Under the pieces are notes generated by a model. The model saw only the letters and a list, made by a program, of their open reading frames with translations. It did no database searches and had not been told where the DNA came from. The position numbers were made by a program, and so were the translations under genes. A DNA stretch of 64,000 nucleotides from Bradyrhizobium canariense (lineage in GTDB: Bacteria > Pseudomonadota > Alphaproteobacteria > Rhizobiales > Xanthobacteraceae): the NCBI RefSeq assembly GCF_018130465.1, contig NZ_JAFCKJ010000016.1, positions 1 through 64,000 on the forward strand. Reading direction: 5' to 3'. Shown piece after piece: positions 51,385-59,730 of the stretch; positions within the stretch are counted from its first letter, which is position 1; every line of letters begins with the position of its first letter.

Positions 51385-52781
51385 CGGAATCGAACATGTC
51401 ACAGTTTGTTGCGGAAGACCCCGGACGTTTCCTGTCGCAGATCAAGGCGGCCGAGGACAATGACGACCTGTTCGTACCTCTTTATGTCGACCATGACGAC
51501 CGGATGGACTCCGTAGCCGGCCTGCGCCGACGCAGACGGCGCGCGTCCAACACACCCGACGACAACATCCTCGCAGCTTCCCTGGTCGAGGAAAACGGTG
51601 TCCTGCGCTGGTATGACGGCGTTCCGGCACGCGCGGAAGCGCCGCAGCGCCGTCGTCGCGCACGGCGGGCCGGTGGGCCGCCGCCGCTTCCCGATCAGAC
51701 GGTGATACTGACCAAGGAATTTCCAAGGCTCCAGCCGAACAGGGCTGCAGCAGCCATCGGCGCCATCGACATGCGCCTCAACTCCGCAATCGATGTCTCG
51801 CTGCGCTCACACATACGCCAGTTGCGGGGCGGTCCGTCCAACTTCGTCATCGACGTTGCCGATGCCCACGGGCCCTTCAAGGGGCGGACCCTGCTGCTGG
51901 TCCACGGGACCTTCTCGAACGCGGTCAACATGATCGGCGAGTTCCAGGCGACTGCCGACGGCCAGGCGTTTCTCGGCGCCGCCTTGAACGGACCCAACAA
52001 GTACGATCAGGTTCTCGTTTTCGAGCACGCGACCCTTGCCGTAAGCCCGGTTTTAAATGCGCTCGAGCTTGGGCGCGCATTCGTCGATGCAACCGGACAA
52101 ATCGACGTCATCGCCCATAGCCGCGGCGGCTTGATCGTGCGGTGGTGGCTGGAGGCGTTCGGCCGCTCGCTCGCCGCCACGACACGCGTCGTCTTTGCGG
52201 GCTCGCCGCTCCACGGCACCTCGCTCGCCGCGCCCGACAAGCTCCAGCACGCACTGAGCCTGCTTTCCAATATCGGCACCTTCGCCGAGAAGACGTTACA
52301 GCTCGCCGGTGGCGCCAATCCGTTCCTGTGGGTCGCCGGCAAGCTGGTCGAGGTGGTGATGACCGTCACCGGCACGCTTGCACACACGCCGCTCCTTGAC
52401 GGGCTGGTCGCGCTCGTTCCGGGGTTGTTCGGACAATCCATGATCGAAAACAATTACGAGCTCAATCTGCTGCGGCTCGGTCCTTGTACGACGCAGCCCG
52501 CCTACTTCGTCGTCCAGTCGAACTTCGAGACCGAGAATCCCGGCTGGCAGTTCTGGAAGAATTTCAGGGCACTGCGGATCGGCGACCTGGCCGCCGACGA
52601 AATCTTTCCCAGCAAGAACGATCTCGTGGTCGATACAGTCTCGATGTCGGACCTGGGAGCGACGGGCTTCCCGCTCGCCATCCAGGGCATCGAGGATTTC
52701 GGCAACTCGCCCGACGTTTGGCACTGCAACTATTTCCGCCAGACCAGAACGATCGGCTTCATCCAGCGCAGCTTGGCCTAA
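51381..52781 (+). CDS. Alpha/beta hydrolase (lipase/esterase) of the CHAT module
   Basis: 466-residue hydrolase. Residues 1-110 are a linker with Arg clusters (R-R-R-R-R-R-A-S and R-R-R-R-A-R-R-A) and Pro/Gly. The catalytic domain has the oxyanion segment L-L-L-V-H-G-T-F-S-N (about 174), the nucleophile elbow I-A-H-S-R-G-G (Ser247), an acid at Asp414 or nearby (S-K-N-D-L-V-V-D) and a His in W-H-C-N-Y (about 447). H-G-T-F plus H-S-R-G-G recalls the hydrolase domain found with CHAT proteins. The start at 51381 couples to the previous stop; 51396, with a weak CGGAA, is an alternative. Possible membrane- or ester-attacking effector. Confidence 0.75.
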   Translation: MTESNMSQFVAEDPGRFLSQIKAAEDNDDLFVPLYVDHDDRMDSVAGLRRRRRRASNTPDDNILAASLVEENGVLRWYDGVPARAEAPQRRRRARRAGGPPPLPDQTVILTKEFPRLQPNRAAAAIGAIDMRLNSAIDVSLRSHIRQLRGGPSNFVIDVADAHGPFKGRTLLLVHGTFSNAVNMIGEFQATADGQAFLGAALNGPNKYDQVLVFEHATLAVSPVLNALELGRAFVDATGQIDVIAHSRGGLIVRWWLEAFGRSLAATTRVVFAGSPLHGTSLAAPDKLQHALSLLSNIGTFAEKTLQLAGGANPFLWVAGKLVEVVMTVTGTLAHTPLLDGLVALVPGLFGQSMIENNYELNLLRLGPCTTQPAYFVVQSNFETENPGWQFWKNFRALRIGDLAADEIFPSKNDLVVDTVSMSDLGATGFPLAIQGIEDFGNSPDVWHCNYFRQTRTIGFIQRSLA

Positions 52782-53410
52782 TCCGCGGGGACCGACAGCT
52801 TCGTCGCGTGCTCGCGGAACAACGCACGCAATTGCCGGCGCAGCGGCACCAGCGGCTTCGACGCGGCACCGAGCTCGCCCGACGGCGCAATCAGATAGGC
52901 CTGTGCCTCGTCCTCGATGACGTGTTGCGCGTAACCGGCCTTTGCAATCTGCCGCTCCAGCGCACGCGTATCGTATGAGCGCATCGCCTCGCGAACTCCC
53001 TTGCGGTAGCCGGCATCGATGAAGAACAGCGCATGCGCGAGTTCGTGCGTCAGGGTGCTGCCGTGGCCCTGGTAGATCCCGATCACGTAGAAGCGTCCGC
53101 GCAACCGTTCGAAAAGGCGAAGCAGACGCCTCTCCTTCCGCGTGAGCGGATCGAACGCGCCGGCATAGAACGGAGCGAACGCCGTCGAAGGCACGTTGAA
53201 GCCGGACCAGTCCTGATAGTAGGTGAAATTGCCGTGTTGTTCCGCATACCAGTCCATGTACTGCTCGAGCGAGAAGACGCGCCCGTGGAACTTCGGCGAC
53301 TCGTAGTGCTCCTGTACGCGCAGAAAGGTCGACGTCAGCTCATATTGTGTCTTGAAGCGAAGCAGGTAAATGCCCGGGCCAACCCGCTGCTTCACGATCT
53401 TTTCCGACAT
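52778..53410 (-). CDS. Zincin-like (HExxH) protein
   Basis: 210-residue soluble protein with L-T-H-E-L-A-H-A-L-F-F (about residue 120), the zinc-metallopeptidase H-E-x-x-H motif in a helix, and a possible third ligand in E-D-E-A-Q-A-Y-L some 50 residues later. The N-terminus Q-R-V-G-P-G-I-Y-L-L-R-F-K-T-Q-Y-E-L-T-S-T-F-L-R gives no family match. Its stop overlaps the end of the convergent hydrolase gene by four bases. It may be an unrelated peptidase or a protease acting with the module. Confidence 0.7.
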   Translation of the reverse strand: MSEKIVKQRVGPGIYLLRFKTQYELTSTFLRVQEHYESPKFHGRVFSLEQYMDWYAEQHGNFTYYQDWSGFNVPSTAFAPFYAGAFDPLTRKERRLLRLFERLRGRFYVIGIYQGHGSTLTHELAHALFFIDAGYRKGVREAMRSYDTRALERQIAKAGYAQHVIEDEAQAYLIAPSGELGAASKPLVPLRRQLRALFREHATKLSVPAD

Positions 53411-53569
53411 CCGCCGCGTCTCCCTCGACGGCCGCTTCGGGCTGCGCCGGATTCCACACTGCCTCTTGGCGTATGGTAAACTATTCCTTAACCCACCCGC
53501 ACCCCAACCGGCCTAGGAAAGCAGCATTTCCGGCCGTTTCTGCCCACAAGTATGCATTAGGAACAAACC

Positions 53570-53686
53570 TCACGGCCGAATTGTCGCGGATTTAAGGAAG
53601 CGCCCGCGGCTGCCGTTTAACCGTTTGTCCAGCGACGGCCGCGCATAGTTCGGGACAAAGCCCTCGCTCTTGCCAGGTTCATTCAT
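53570..53686 (-). CDS. Candidate 38-residue basic protein
   Basis: Short frame M-N-E-P-G-K-S-E-G-F-V-P-N-Y-A-R-P... ending S-A-T-I-R-P. AAAGGA lies seven bases before the ATG, an unusually good ribosome site, and the composition looks protein-like (basic, few rare residues). It is divergent from, and starts one base away from, the likely GTG of the HerA gene, so either this frame or the chosen HerA start may be wrong. Confidence 0.4.
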   Translation of the reverse strand: MNEPGKSEGFVPNYARPSLDKRLNGSRGRFLKSATIRP

Positions 53687-53687
53687 T

Positions 53688-55427
53688 GTGACATCCTTTG
53701 GACGCGTGATTTCGGTTCGCGGATCGCTCGCCCGGGTCGGGTTGCTGGCTGAAAGCCGGATGCCAGTCTCGGAAGTTCGGGCCACCGTCGGCCGTTTCGT
53801 CAGCATCCGCTGCGCCAGCTCGGTCATCGTCGCGATGATCACCGAGGTGTCCTGCGAGAACCTCTCGAGCACCGACAATTTGATCGCCATCGCCTCGGTC
53901 GACCTGTTGGGCGAAATCCTCAATGCCACCGGCAAGGCCAAATTCCAGCGCGGCGTCACCAACTATCCGACCATCGGGGATTCCGTCGACCTGATCACGA
54001 GCCAGGAGCTGCGCACGATCTACGCGCCGACCGGCTCCGACCAGATCAATGTCGGGTTCCTTCAGCAGGACCCGTCCGTCGTCGCCTATGTCGACATCGA
54101 GGAAATGCTCTCCAAGCACTTTGCGGTGCTGGGATCGACCGGCGTCGGCAAATCGACCGGTGTGTCGCTGCTGCTCAACGAGATCCTCAAGGCACGCCCG
54201 AACCTGCGCATCTTCCTGCTCGATGTGCACAACGAATATGGCCGCTGCTTCGGCGACCGGGCGCTGGTGCTCAACCCGCGCAATCTGAAACTGCCATTCT
54301 GGCTGTTCAATTTCGAGGAAATCGTCGACGTGCTGTTCGGCGGCCGCGCCGGCGTACCCGAGGAGCTCGACGTCCTCGCCGAGGTCATTCCGCTCGCCAA
54401 GGGCGTCTACACCCAGTACCAGAACGCCGACCGCATTGGCCTGAAGCGCTTCGATCCCAAGCAGATCGGCTACACCGTCGACACGCCGGTGCCCTATCGC
54501 CTGGTCGATCTGATGTCGCTGATCGACGAGCGCATGGGCAAGCTCGAGAACCGCTCCTCGCGCATCATCTATCACAAGCTGATCTCCCGCATCGAGGCGG
54601 TCCGCAACGACCCGCGCTACGCCTTCATGTTCGACAACGCCAATGTCGGCGGTGACACCATGGCCGAGGTGATCAGTCATCTGTTCCGCCTGCCGGCCAA
54701 CGGCAAGCCGATGACGGTGATGCAGCTCGCCGGCTTCCCGGCCGAGGTCATCGATTCCGTCGTCTCGGTGCTCTGCCGCATGGCCTTCGACTTCGGCCTG
54801 TGGAGCGACGGCGTTTCGCCCATGCTGTTCGTCTGCGAAGAGGCTCACCGCTACGCCTCCGCCGATCGCAATGTCGGCTTCGGGCCGACCCGCAAGGCGG
54901 TGTCGCGCATCGCCAAGGAAGGCCGCAAATACGGCGTCTATCTCGGCCTCATCACCCAGCGTCCGGCCGAACTCGACGCCACCATCATCTCCCAGTGCAA
55001 CACGCTGTTCACGATGCGTCTTGCCAACGAGCGCGACCAGGCGCTGCTGCGCGCCGCGGTGTCGGATGCGGCCGCGAACCTGCTCTCGTTCGTGCCCTCG
55101 CTCGGCACCCGCGAAGTGCTGGCGTTCGGCGAAGGTGTCGCGCTGCCGACGCGGCTGCGCTTCAAGGAGGTGCCGCCGCATCAATTGCCGCGCGGCGAAG
55201 CCACCATCAGCAGCGTGCCCTCCGTCACCTCCGGTCACGACATGCATTTCGTCGGCGCCGTGCTCGAGCGCTGGCGTGGTGCCACCTCGCAGCGCGACGT
55301 GCCGAACGATCCGGTATTCTCGGCGGCGCCCGCGAAGACGCTCTCCAACGTCGAAGCCCCGATGCTGCAACCGTCGATGGGGCTGGATCCGGACCGCTTC
55401 TCGCTGCTGAAGAAGCCGCTGCGGTAA
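53688..55427 (+). CDS. HerA-type hexameric ATPase/helicase
   Basis: 579-residue DUF87-class ATPase. N-terminal beta-barrel HAS-like region (I-S-V-R-G-S-L-A-R-V), Walker A L-G-S-T-G-V-G-K-S-T near 150, Walker B L-F-V-C-E-E-A-H near 385, sensor/arginine region S-R-I-A-K-E-G-R-K-Y-G and L-I-T-Q-R-P-A-E-L. HerA proteins translocate DNA, in archaea with NurA; no NurA-like nuclease is adjacent. The GTG at 53688 (V-T-S-F-G-R-V-I-S-V-R) is chosen on domain grounds; its ribosome site is weak. It may take part in DNA repair or, given the neighbours, in defence, but that link is unproven. Confidence 0.82.
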   Translation: MTSFGRVISVRGSLARVGLLAESRMPVSEVRATVGRFVSIRCASSVIVAMITEVSCENLSSTDNLIAIASVDLLGEILNATGKAKFQRGVTNYPTIGDSVDLITSQELRTIYAPTGSDQINVGFLQQDPSVVAYVDIEEMLSKHFAVLGSTGVGKSTGVSLLLNEILKARPNLRIFLLDVHNEYGRCFGDRALVLNPRNLKLPFWLFNFEEIVDVLFGGRAGVPEELDVLAEVIPLAKGVYTQYQNADRIGLKRFDPKQIGYTVDTPVPYRLVDLMSLIDERMGKLENRSSRIIYHKLISRIEAVRNDPRYAFMFDNANVGGDTMAEVISHLFRLPANGKPMTVMQLAGFPAEVIDSVVSVLCRMAFDFGLWSDGVSPMLFVCEEAHRYASADRNVGFGPTRKAVSRIAKEGRKYGVYLGLITQRPAELDATIISQCNTLFTMRLANERDQALLRAAVSDAAANLLSFVPSLGTREVLAFGEGVALPTRLRFKEVPPHQLPRGEATISSVPSVTSGHDMHFVGAVLERWRGATSQRDVPNDPVFSAAPAKTLSNVEAPMLQPSMGLDPDRFSLLKKPLR

Positions 55428-55530
55428 AGCAACGCTCGTTCTCCAGCCTCGTCATTGCGAGCGTGGCGTCACGTTGAGCATGGCACCGGCATCGACTATG
55501 GTTGCCGGCCCCAAGCCGGAATCCATGCCC

Positions 55531-56109
55531 ATGACAAAGCCCGCGCAACGCTTCCCCGCCCCCGCCCTCGACACTCTTCCCGACGACATCCGCACGCGCC
55601 TTCTCGCTGTCCAGGAGAAGAGCGGCTTCGTGCCGAACGTGTTTTTGACGCTGGCCTACCGCCCGGACGAGTTCCGCGCCTTCTTCGCCTATCACGACGC
55701 GCTCATGGAGAAGGACGGCGGCCTCACCAAGGCCGAGCGCGAGATGATCGTGGTCGCGACCTCGGCGGCCAATCAGTGCCAGTATTGCGTGATCGCGCAT
55801 GGCGCGATCCTGCGTATCCGCGCCAAGAACCCGCTGATCGCCGACCAGATCGCTACGAATTACCGCAAGGCCGACATCACGCCGCGGCAGAAGGCGATGC
55901 TCGACTTCGCGATGAAGGTCTCGGCCGATGCGCAGCGGATTTCCGAGGACGATTTCACCGCGCTCGCGCCGCATGGCTTCAGCGACGACGACATCTGGGA
56001 CATCGCCGCAATCTCCGCCTTCTTCGCGCTGTCGAACCGGCTGGCGAATTTTACCGGCATGCGGCCGAATGACGAATTCTATCTGATGGGACGCCTGCCG
56101 AAGAAATGA
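55531..56109 (+). CDS. AhpD/carboxymuconolactone decarboxylase-like peroxidase-related protein
   Basis: 192-residue alkylhydroperoxidase-fold protein (start uncertain: ATGs at 55480, 55525 and 55531; the last has GGA at useful spacing). The redox motif is Q-C-Q-Y-C-V-I-A-H (C-x-x-C followed by His, about residue 85), with E-R-E-M-I-V-V-A-T upstream and a C-terminal L-A-N-F-T-G-M-R-P-N typical of the uncharacterised peroxidase-related subgroup. It would reduce hydroperoxides or act as a thiol oxidoreductase. An intrinsic terminator lies about 50 bases downstream. Confidence 0.83.
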   Translation: MTKPAQRFPAPALDTLPDDIRTRLLAVQEKSGFVPNVFLTLAYRPDEFRAFFAYHDALMEKDGGLTKAEREMIVVATSAANQCQYCVIAHGAILRIRAKNPLIADQIATNYRKADITPRQKAMLDFAMKVSADAQRISEDDFTALAPHGFSDDDIWDIAAISAFFALSNRLANFTGMRPNDEFYLMGRLPKK

Positions 56110-56159
56110 CCGCCCGCCGCGAGCGCGGAGGGAACCGCCGCCGACAAATGCAGGGGGAT

Positions 56160-56182
56160 GAGTTCCCGCTTGACGGGAACTC
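56160..56182 (+). terminator. Intrinsic terminator after the AhpD-like gene
   Basis: Nine-bp perfect stem GAGTTCCCG / CGGGAACTC, five-base loop CTTGA, then TGTGTTTT. It begins 50 bases past the stop codon. Confidence 0.75.
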
Positions 56183-56309
56183 TGTGTTTTCGCAATCGCA
56201 CACGTTTAATTAAGAATCTCGCCCTCAACTAGCATAAACGCTTTGGCACAACTTGCGCAGTTTCCGTCACCGGAGACGCTGATGAGTCGTGCCTGTTGAG
56301 GGGCTTCTC

Positions 56310-57251
56310 ATGAACGTACGGGCATTTGTTATCGCGACCTGTATTGGCACGGCATTCTTCGCGGCCGGATACGCATGGAACTATCAGCCCGAGATCATCA
56401 ACGCGAACGAGATATGGAGCATGTTCGAATCGGAGCATGGCAAGGCGCGGGCTGCCGTCTTACGCGTCCTCGTTGCACCGAATTCAGCTCACTTCAACGG
56501 CCTGCGAACGATCGATGCAGACCAGGCAAGATACGTATGCGGCTCCGTAAAGGCGATGGATAAGGAGAGGCAGTATGTCGAGGCCGCGTTCGTTTACACC
56601 GTCGCGATCGATTATGCCCGTATCGACGACGACGGCCGGATGACCTCGCAGCGCTCTACTTACAAGCCCTGCCCAGGCGCGGCCGATGACAAAATTGCCG
56701 ACCAGAACACGCTGATATCGCCAGGCGCGCTGTCGATGATCAAGACCGTCGAAAAAATCATCCCCAAGTCCAGCGGCGGAACGATGGAACAACAGCTTGG
56801 CCAACTGGCCGGACAGACAGCGGCGGTCGCGCCAGGTTCGGCGGTCCCGCGGAGATCGGCCGGCTCATCGGGTTCGGCAGCCTCAGCAGGGGCAGGATGG
56901 GCGCCAGCAGCACAGCATTTAAGTTCGGGCGTGGAGGCGCGACAAGCAGATGAACTGACGTGGCGTGTCGACCAGCCGCCGGCCGCATGGCCGACGTTCC
57001 CCTCGAACCATGCGCTGGCGAAATCGACGCAGAAGCGGACGAGCACCGAGGCCCTGGCTTTCGCGAAAGAGATCGAGGCTCGCTCGGAGGAAGCCAAATC
57101 ATCCGGCGTTCCGGCCAAGCGTCCTTCGCCTGAGGAGATCAAGGAAGCATGCCGCGCGCTGCTTACGATAGATCCCTCGGACAAGGATTATCCGCGGGCC
57201 TGGGCCGCCTTTGTGCGGTTGCGCAAAATCGATCGCGACGCTGCTGGTTGA
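56310..57251 (+). CDS. Hypothetical membrane-anchored protein
   Basis: 313-residue protein from the ATG at 56310, with GAGGGG upstream. One N-terminal helix (residues 5-22, V-I-A-T-C-I-G-T-A-F-F-A-A-G-Y-A) anchors or exports it. The region 30-130 is an ordered domain with two Cys (Y-V-C-G and K-P-C-P-G); 150-200 is low-complexity Ser/Ala/Gly; the last 60 residues are charged helix. Base composition is somewhat less GC-rich than its neighbours. No family recognised. Confidence 0.6.
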   Translation: MNVRAFVIATCIGTAFFAAGYAWNYQPEIINANEIWSMFESEHGKARAAVLRVLVAPNSAHFNGLRTIDADQARYVCGSVKAMDKERQYVEAAFVYTVAIDYARIDDDGRMTSQRSTYKPCPGAADDKIADQNTLISPGALSMIKTVEKIIPKSSGGTMEQQLGQLAGQTAAVAPGSAVPRRSAGSSGSAASAGAGWAPAAQHLSSGVEARQADELTWRVDQPPAAWPTFPSNHALAKSTQKRTSTEALAFAKEIEARSEEAKSSGVPAKRPSPEEIKEACRALLTIDPSDKDYPRAWAAFVRLRKIDRDAAG

Positions 57252-57266
57252 ATTGACGGGCCTCGC

Positions 57267-57506
57267 TCACACCTTTCGCCGCAGGCTCCAAAGGCTCCCG
57301 AGAGCCACGACGGCGGTCATGAGCAGGATGGCGACGAAGGTTTGGATGATCGTGAAATTCAGGGCGTCACGCGCGACGAACAGCGCGGTGACAGCTCCGG
57401 CGAACACAAACAGAATGCGAAGAATCAAGCTCATCATCATGTCTCCAGACGGCATGATCTGGAGCCACCCGGCGACGCGGGAGCGCAACGCTGGTTCGGC
57501 AGTCAT
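57267..57506 (-). CDS. Small two-helix membrane protein
   Basis: 79-residue protein with two hydrophobic helices (about 27-45, L-I-L-R-I-L-F-V-F-A-G-A-V-T-A-L-F-V-A, and 52-70, I-I-Q-T-F-V-A-I-L-L-M-T-A-V-V-A-L) and a basic C-terminus R-R-K-V. AAGG lies before the ATG at 57506. It converges with the preceding gene. Function unknown. Confidence 0.55.
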   Translation of the reverse strand: MTAEPALRSRVAGWLQIMPSGDMMMSLILRILFVFAGAVTALFVARDALNFTIIQTFVAILLMTAVVALGSLWSLRRKV

Positions 57507-57656
57507 GCCGGCGGACCTTAGCGGCCGGCACCAAAGTCTGTTTGCGATACGTCAAGCGCGCTACGCCGTTAGGCAGCAGGTCTCGCACCGCCCAACGCAC
57601 GCAGTGGCGGTATCACAACTGCGCTGCCTGCGGCTGCGAAGCACTGTGGCGCTGGA

Positions 57657-57800
57657 CTAGCGCTTCGCCATCAACTCCAGCGCCGGGGCGAAGCGCTCGG
57701 AAAACGTCGATGTCTTGGCATGGTGAACCGCAGCAAACGATGCCGATATCCCTGCTGAAGCGACCACGAGCAGTGCAAGGACGAAAACCAGACGGCGCAT
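57657..57800 (-). CDS. Small secreted or single-span protein
   Basis: 47-residue protein from the ATG at 57800, directly preceded by GGAGG. Hydrophobic segment R-R-L-V-F-V-L-A-L-L-V-V-A-S-A-G-I-S-A-S-F-A-A followed by a short polar part ending E-L-M-A-K-R; it could be cleaved after S-F-A-A. Longer in-frame starts lack a ribosome site. Function unknown. Confidence 0.6.
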   Translation of the reverse strand: MRRLVFVLALLVVASAGISASFAAVHHAKTSTFSERFAPALELMAKR

Positions 57801-57949
57801 TTCTGCCTCCTGTGTGAGCTCAACCACTCCAACAGATGGCACGGCTTTGTTTCAGCACCGCTTCGCGCGGACGGAAGATGGTTTCGCTCAAGAGGCTGTG
57901 ATCAGATCCGGTTTGTGGAGCCGCAGGCCGTACTGATGTGAGCGTTGGC

Positions 57950-58573
57950 CTAATCATCCTCCGCCGGTCCGCACCAGCCGGGCAGATAGATCGCATCCTT
58001 GCTCTTGGCTGAGGACATCGCCTTCTCGAGCGCCTTGTCGAAATTGGCATCCACAGCCTTGCGCGACAGCTTGCGGCGCAGATAATCGGCCCACAGGAAT
58101 TCGGAGAACGGCGTGGTGTCCTTGGCGAAGCCGCCCATGCGGCGCAGCTCGCCGGCAAGGCTCCGGAAGGGATCGTCCTTGAGATCGACGACGGATTTCG
58201 GCAAATCGCGGAACGGTCGCCTTTCGCCCTTGGCGTCGTAGGGATAGACCCAGCGCTTGTTGTCCATCACGCCCCAGAACGCTTCGCGCTCGACCATCCT
58301 GAGGTCGCCGACGATGGTGACCAGCACCTCCTTGACGCCCTCGTCGTGCAGCGCGCGGCCGAGATGATGATGGTCGATCACGTAATAGCGCTCGTCGGGG
58401 CCGTGCACGACGGGGATCATGTGCTTGCCGAGCAGATCGGCCTGCTTCTTCTTGTCGTGCTCGCGCCAGCGCTTGCGCTTCTCCTTGACCTCACGCATCC
58501 CGACCGTCATCTGCGTCGGCCGCAGCGACAGGATCGACACCGGATGCACTCTCGGCTCGCGCGTATTGGTCAT
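57950..58573 (-). CDS. ParB-like (ParBc_2) protein
   Basis: 207-residue protein of the ParB-like nuclease fold: V-H-P-V-S-I-L-S-L-R-P-T-Q-M-T-V-G at the N-terminus, then I-P-V-V-H-G-P-D-E-R-Y-Y-V-I-D-H-H-H-L-G-R-A-L (residues 50-72). It lacks the HTH of chromosomal ParB, so it is a stand-alone nuclease-like domain of unknown function, common in alphaproteobacteria and often mislabelled as partitioning protein. The ATG at 58573 has AGGG at fair spacing; a GTG six codons upstream is the alternative. Confidence 0.75.
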   Translation of the reverse strand: MTNTREPRVHPVSILSLRPTQMTVGMREVKEKRKRWREHDKKKQADLLGKHMIPVVHGPDERYYVIDHHHLGRALHDEGVKEVLVTIVGDLRMVEREAFWGVMDNKRWVYPYDAKGERRPFRDLPKSVVDLKDDPFRSLAGELRRMGGFAKDTTPFSEFLWADYLRRKLSRKAVDANFDKALEKAMSSAKSKDAIYLPGWCGPAEDD

Positions 58574-58843
58574 GGTCGAAGAGCCCTTCACATGGTTGCA
58601 GCTGCGTAGTCAGGTTCCCAGGATTATGCCATGGGCACCGCGACGGCAAAATGCATTCGGCTGGGCGGACGTTATTGCATCGCACCCTCTGCATGCCGGA
58701 CGACGACGGTTCCGCGCGCATTCATTCGCAGCCCTGCAGGATAGTGCGAACGCGCAATGCACGAGCGCGTTGAGAAGATTTTCTGCAACGCGTTCACCAC
58801 GTATGCTATCTAAAAATCGCTGCTTCGGAGTGATCCCTGCACC

Positions 58844-59185
58844 ATGAAAACCCAGCGGCCCATAAGCTCGGATGACGAGCACCGGGTGCTCCAGTTCAGG
58901 CCGCGCACCGCGCCTTCCCCGACGGGCTACCGCGGCAACGGTACCGTGCAGCAATTGCGCGCCGCGCCCGAGCCGCTCGACCTGTCGCGCTACGAGCAGC
59001 CCCGCACTGAACCGGACGATTTCCGCCATCGTATGCTCGCCAATATCGCGGCGCTGGCCTTCACCATCGCGCTGACAGCGATCGGGATCTGGCTCGCGGT
59101 GAGCATCGCCGACCTGCGCCGGACCCAGGATTGCGTGCTGATGGGCCGCCGCGACTGCGTCAAGATCACGACGCCGCACATCTAG
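58844..59185 (+). CDS. Single-span membrane hypothetical protein
   Basis: 113-residue protein. A long polar N-terminus (about 65 residues, Arg/Pro-rich) is followed by one membrane helix (A-N-I-A-A-L-A-F-T-I-A-L-T-A-I-G-I-W-L-A-V) and a short external tail with two Cys (D-C-V-L-M-G-R-R-D-C). Topology would be N-terminus inside with a disulphide-capable periplasmic tail. Typical Bradyrhizobium orphan; function unknown. Confidence 0.65.
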   Translation: MKTQRPISSDDEHRVLQFRPRTAPSPTGYRGNGTVQQLRAAPEPLDLSRYEQPRTEPDDFRHRMLANIAALAFTIALTAIGIWLAVSIADLRRTQDCVLMGRRDCVKITTPHI

Positions 59186-59432
59186 ACCAGACATCTAGTT
59201 GGCAAGACATCCGGCGAGGCCCGCCGACGGTTCTTCGGCGGAAACGGCTCAGCCGGGCATCCCCAGCCCTGCCCCACCCCGTCCGGCTCCATTGAACTCA
59301 GGGCGGCGCTCCGATATACGGGCTTTCGACCCGGCCAGAGGGGGGTTGAGGGCGTCATCGGGGCGCGATGCCCACCCACCGTTCCACTCTGGACAATCTG
59401 ACAAATATCCGCAATATATCAAAGGCTTAGTG

Positions 59433-59720
59433 ATGTCCTCCACATTCGATCAGGTCGCTACGATCATCGCTGAAACCTGCGACATCCCGCGCGACACGAT
59501 CACGCCGGATAGCCATGCCATCGATGACCTCGGCATCGACAGCCTCGATTTCCTGGACATCGCGTTCGCGATCGACAAGCAATTCGGTATCAAGCTGCCG
59601 CTGGAAAAGTGGACCCAGGAGGTCAACGACGGCAAAGCGACCACCGAGCAGTATTTCGTGCTGAAAAACCTGTGCGCCCGCATCGACGAACTGGTTGCGG
59701 CCAAGGGCGCGAGCGCCTAA
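59433..59720 (+). CDS. acpXL: Acyl carrier protein AcpXL
   Basis: 95-residue specialised acyl carrier protein that carries the very-long-chain hydroxy fatty acid destined for lipid A in Rhizobiales. The phosphopantetheine Ser37 lies in [10 protein letters not shown]. It is longer than the 78-residue housekeeping ACP and ends [11 protein letters not shown], as AcpXL does. The ATG at 59433 begins the conserved sequence; upstream frame is not protein-like. It heads the operon acpXL-fabZ-fabF2-fabF1-lpxXL. Confidence 0.93.
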   Translation: MSSTFDQVATIIAETCDIPRDTITPDSHAIDDLGIDSLDFLDIAFAIDKQFGIKLPLEKWTQEVNDGKATTEQYFVLKNLCARIDELVAAKGASA

Positions 59721-59730
59721 GCGCGCGGTC

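Noticed and set aside
53679-55370. 563-codon reverse frame over the HerA gene
   Set aside because: Antisense artefact of a GC-rich gene; His/Asp/Arg-rich translation with no motifs.
57950-58573. Chromosome partitioning protein ParB
   Set aside because: Only the ParB-like nuclease domain is present; there is no HTH, no parA and no parS-like cluster nearby.
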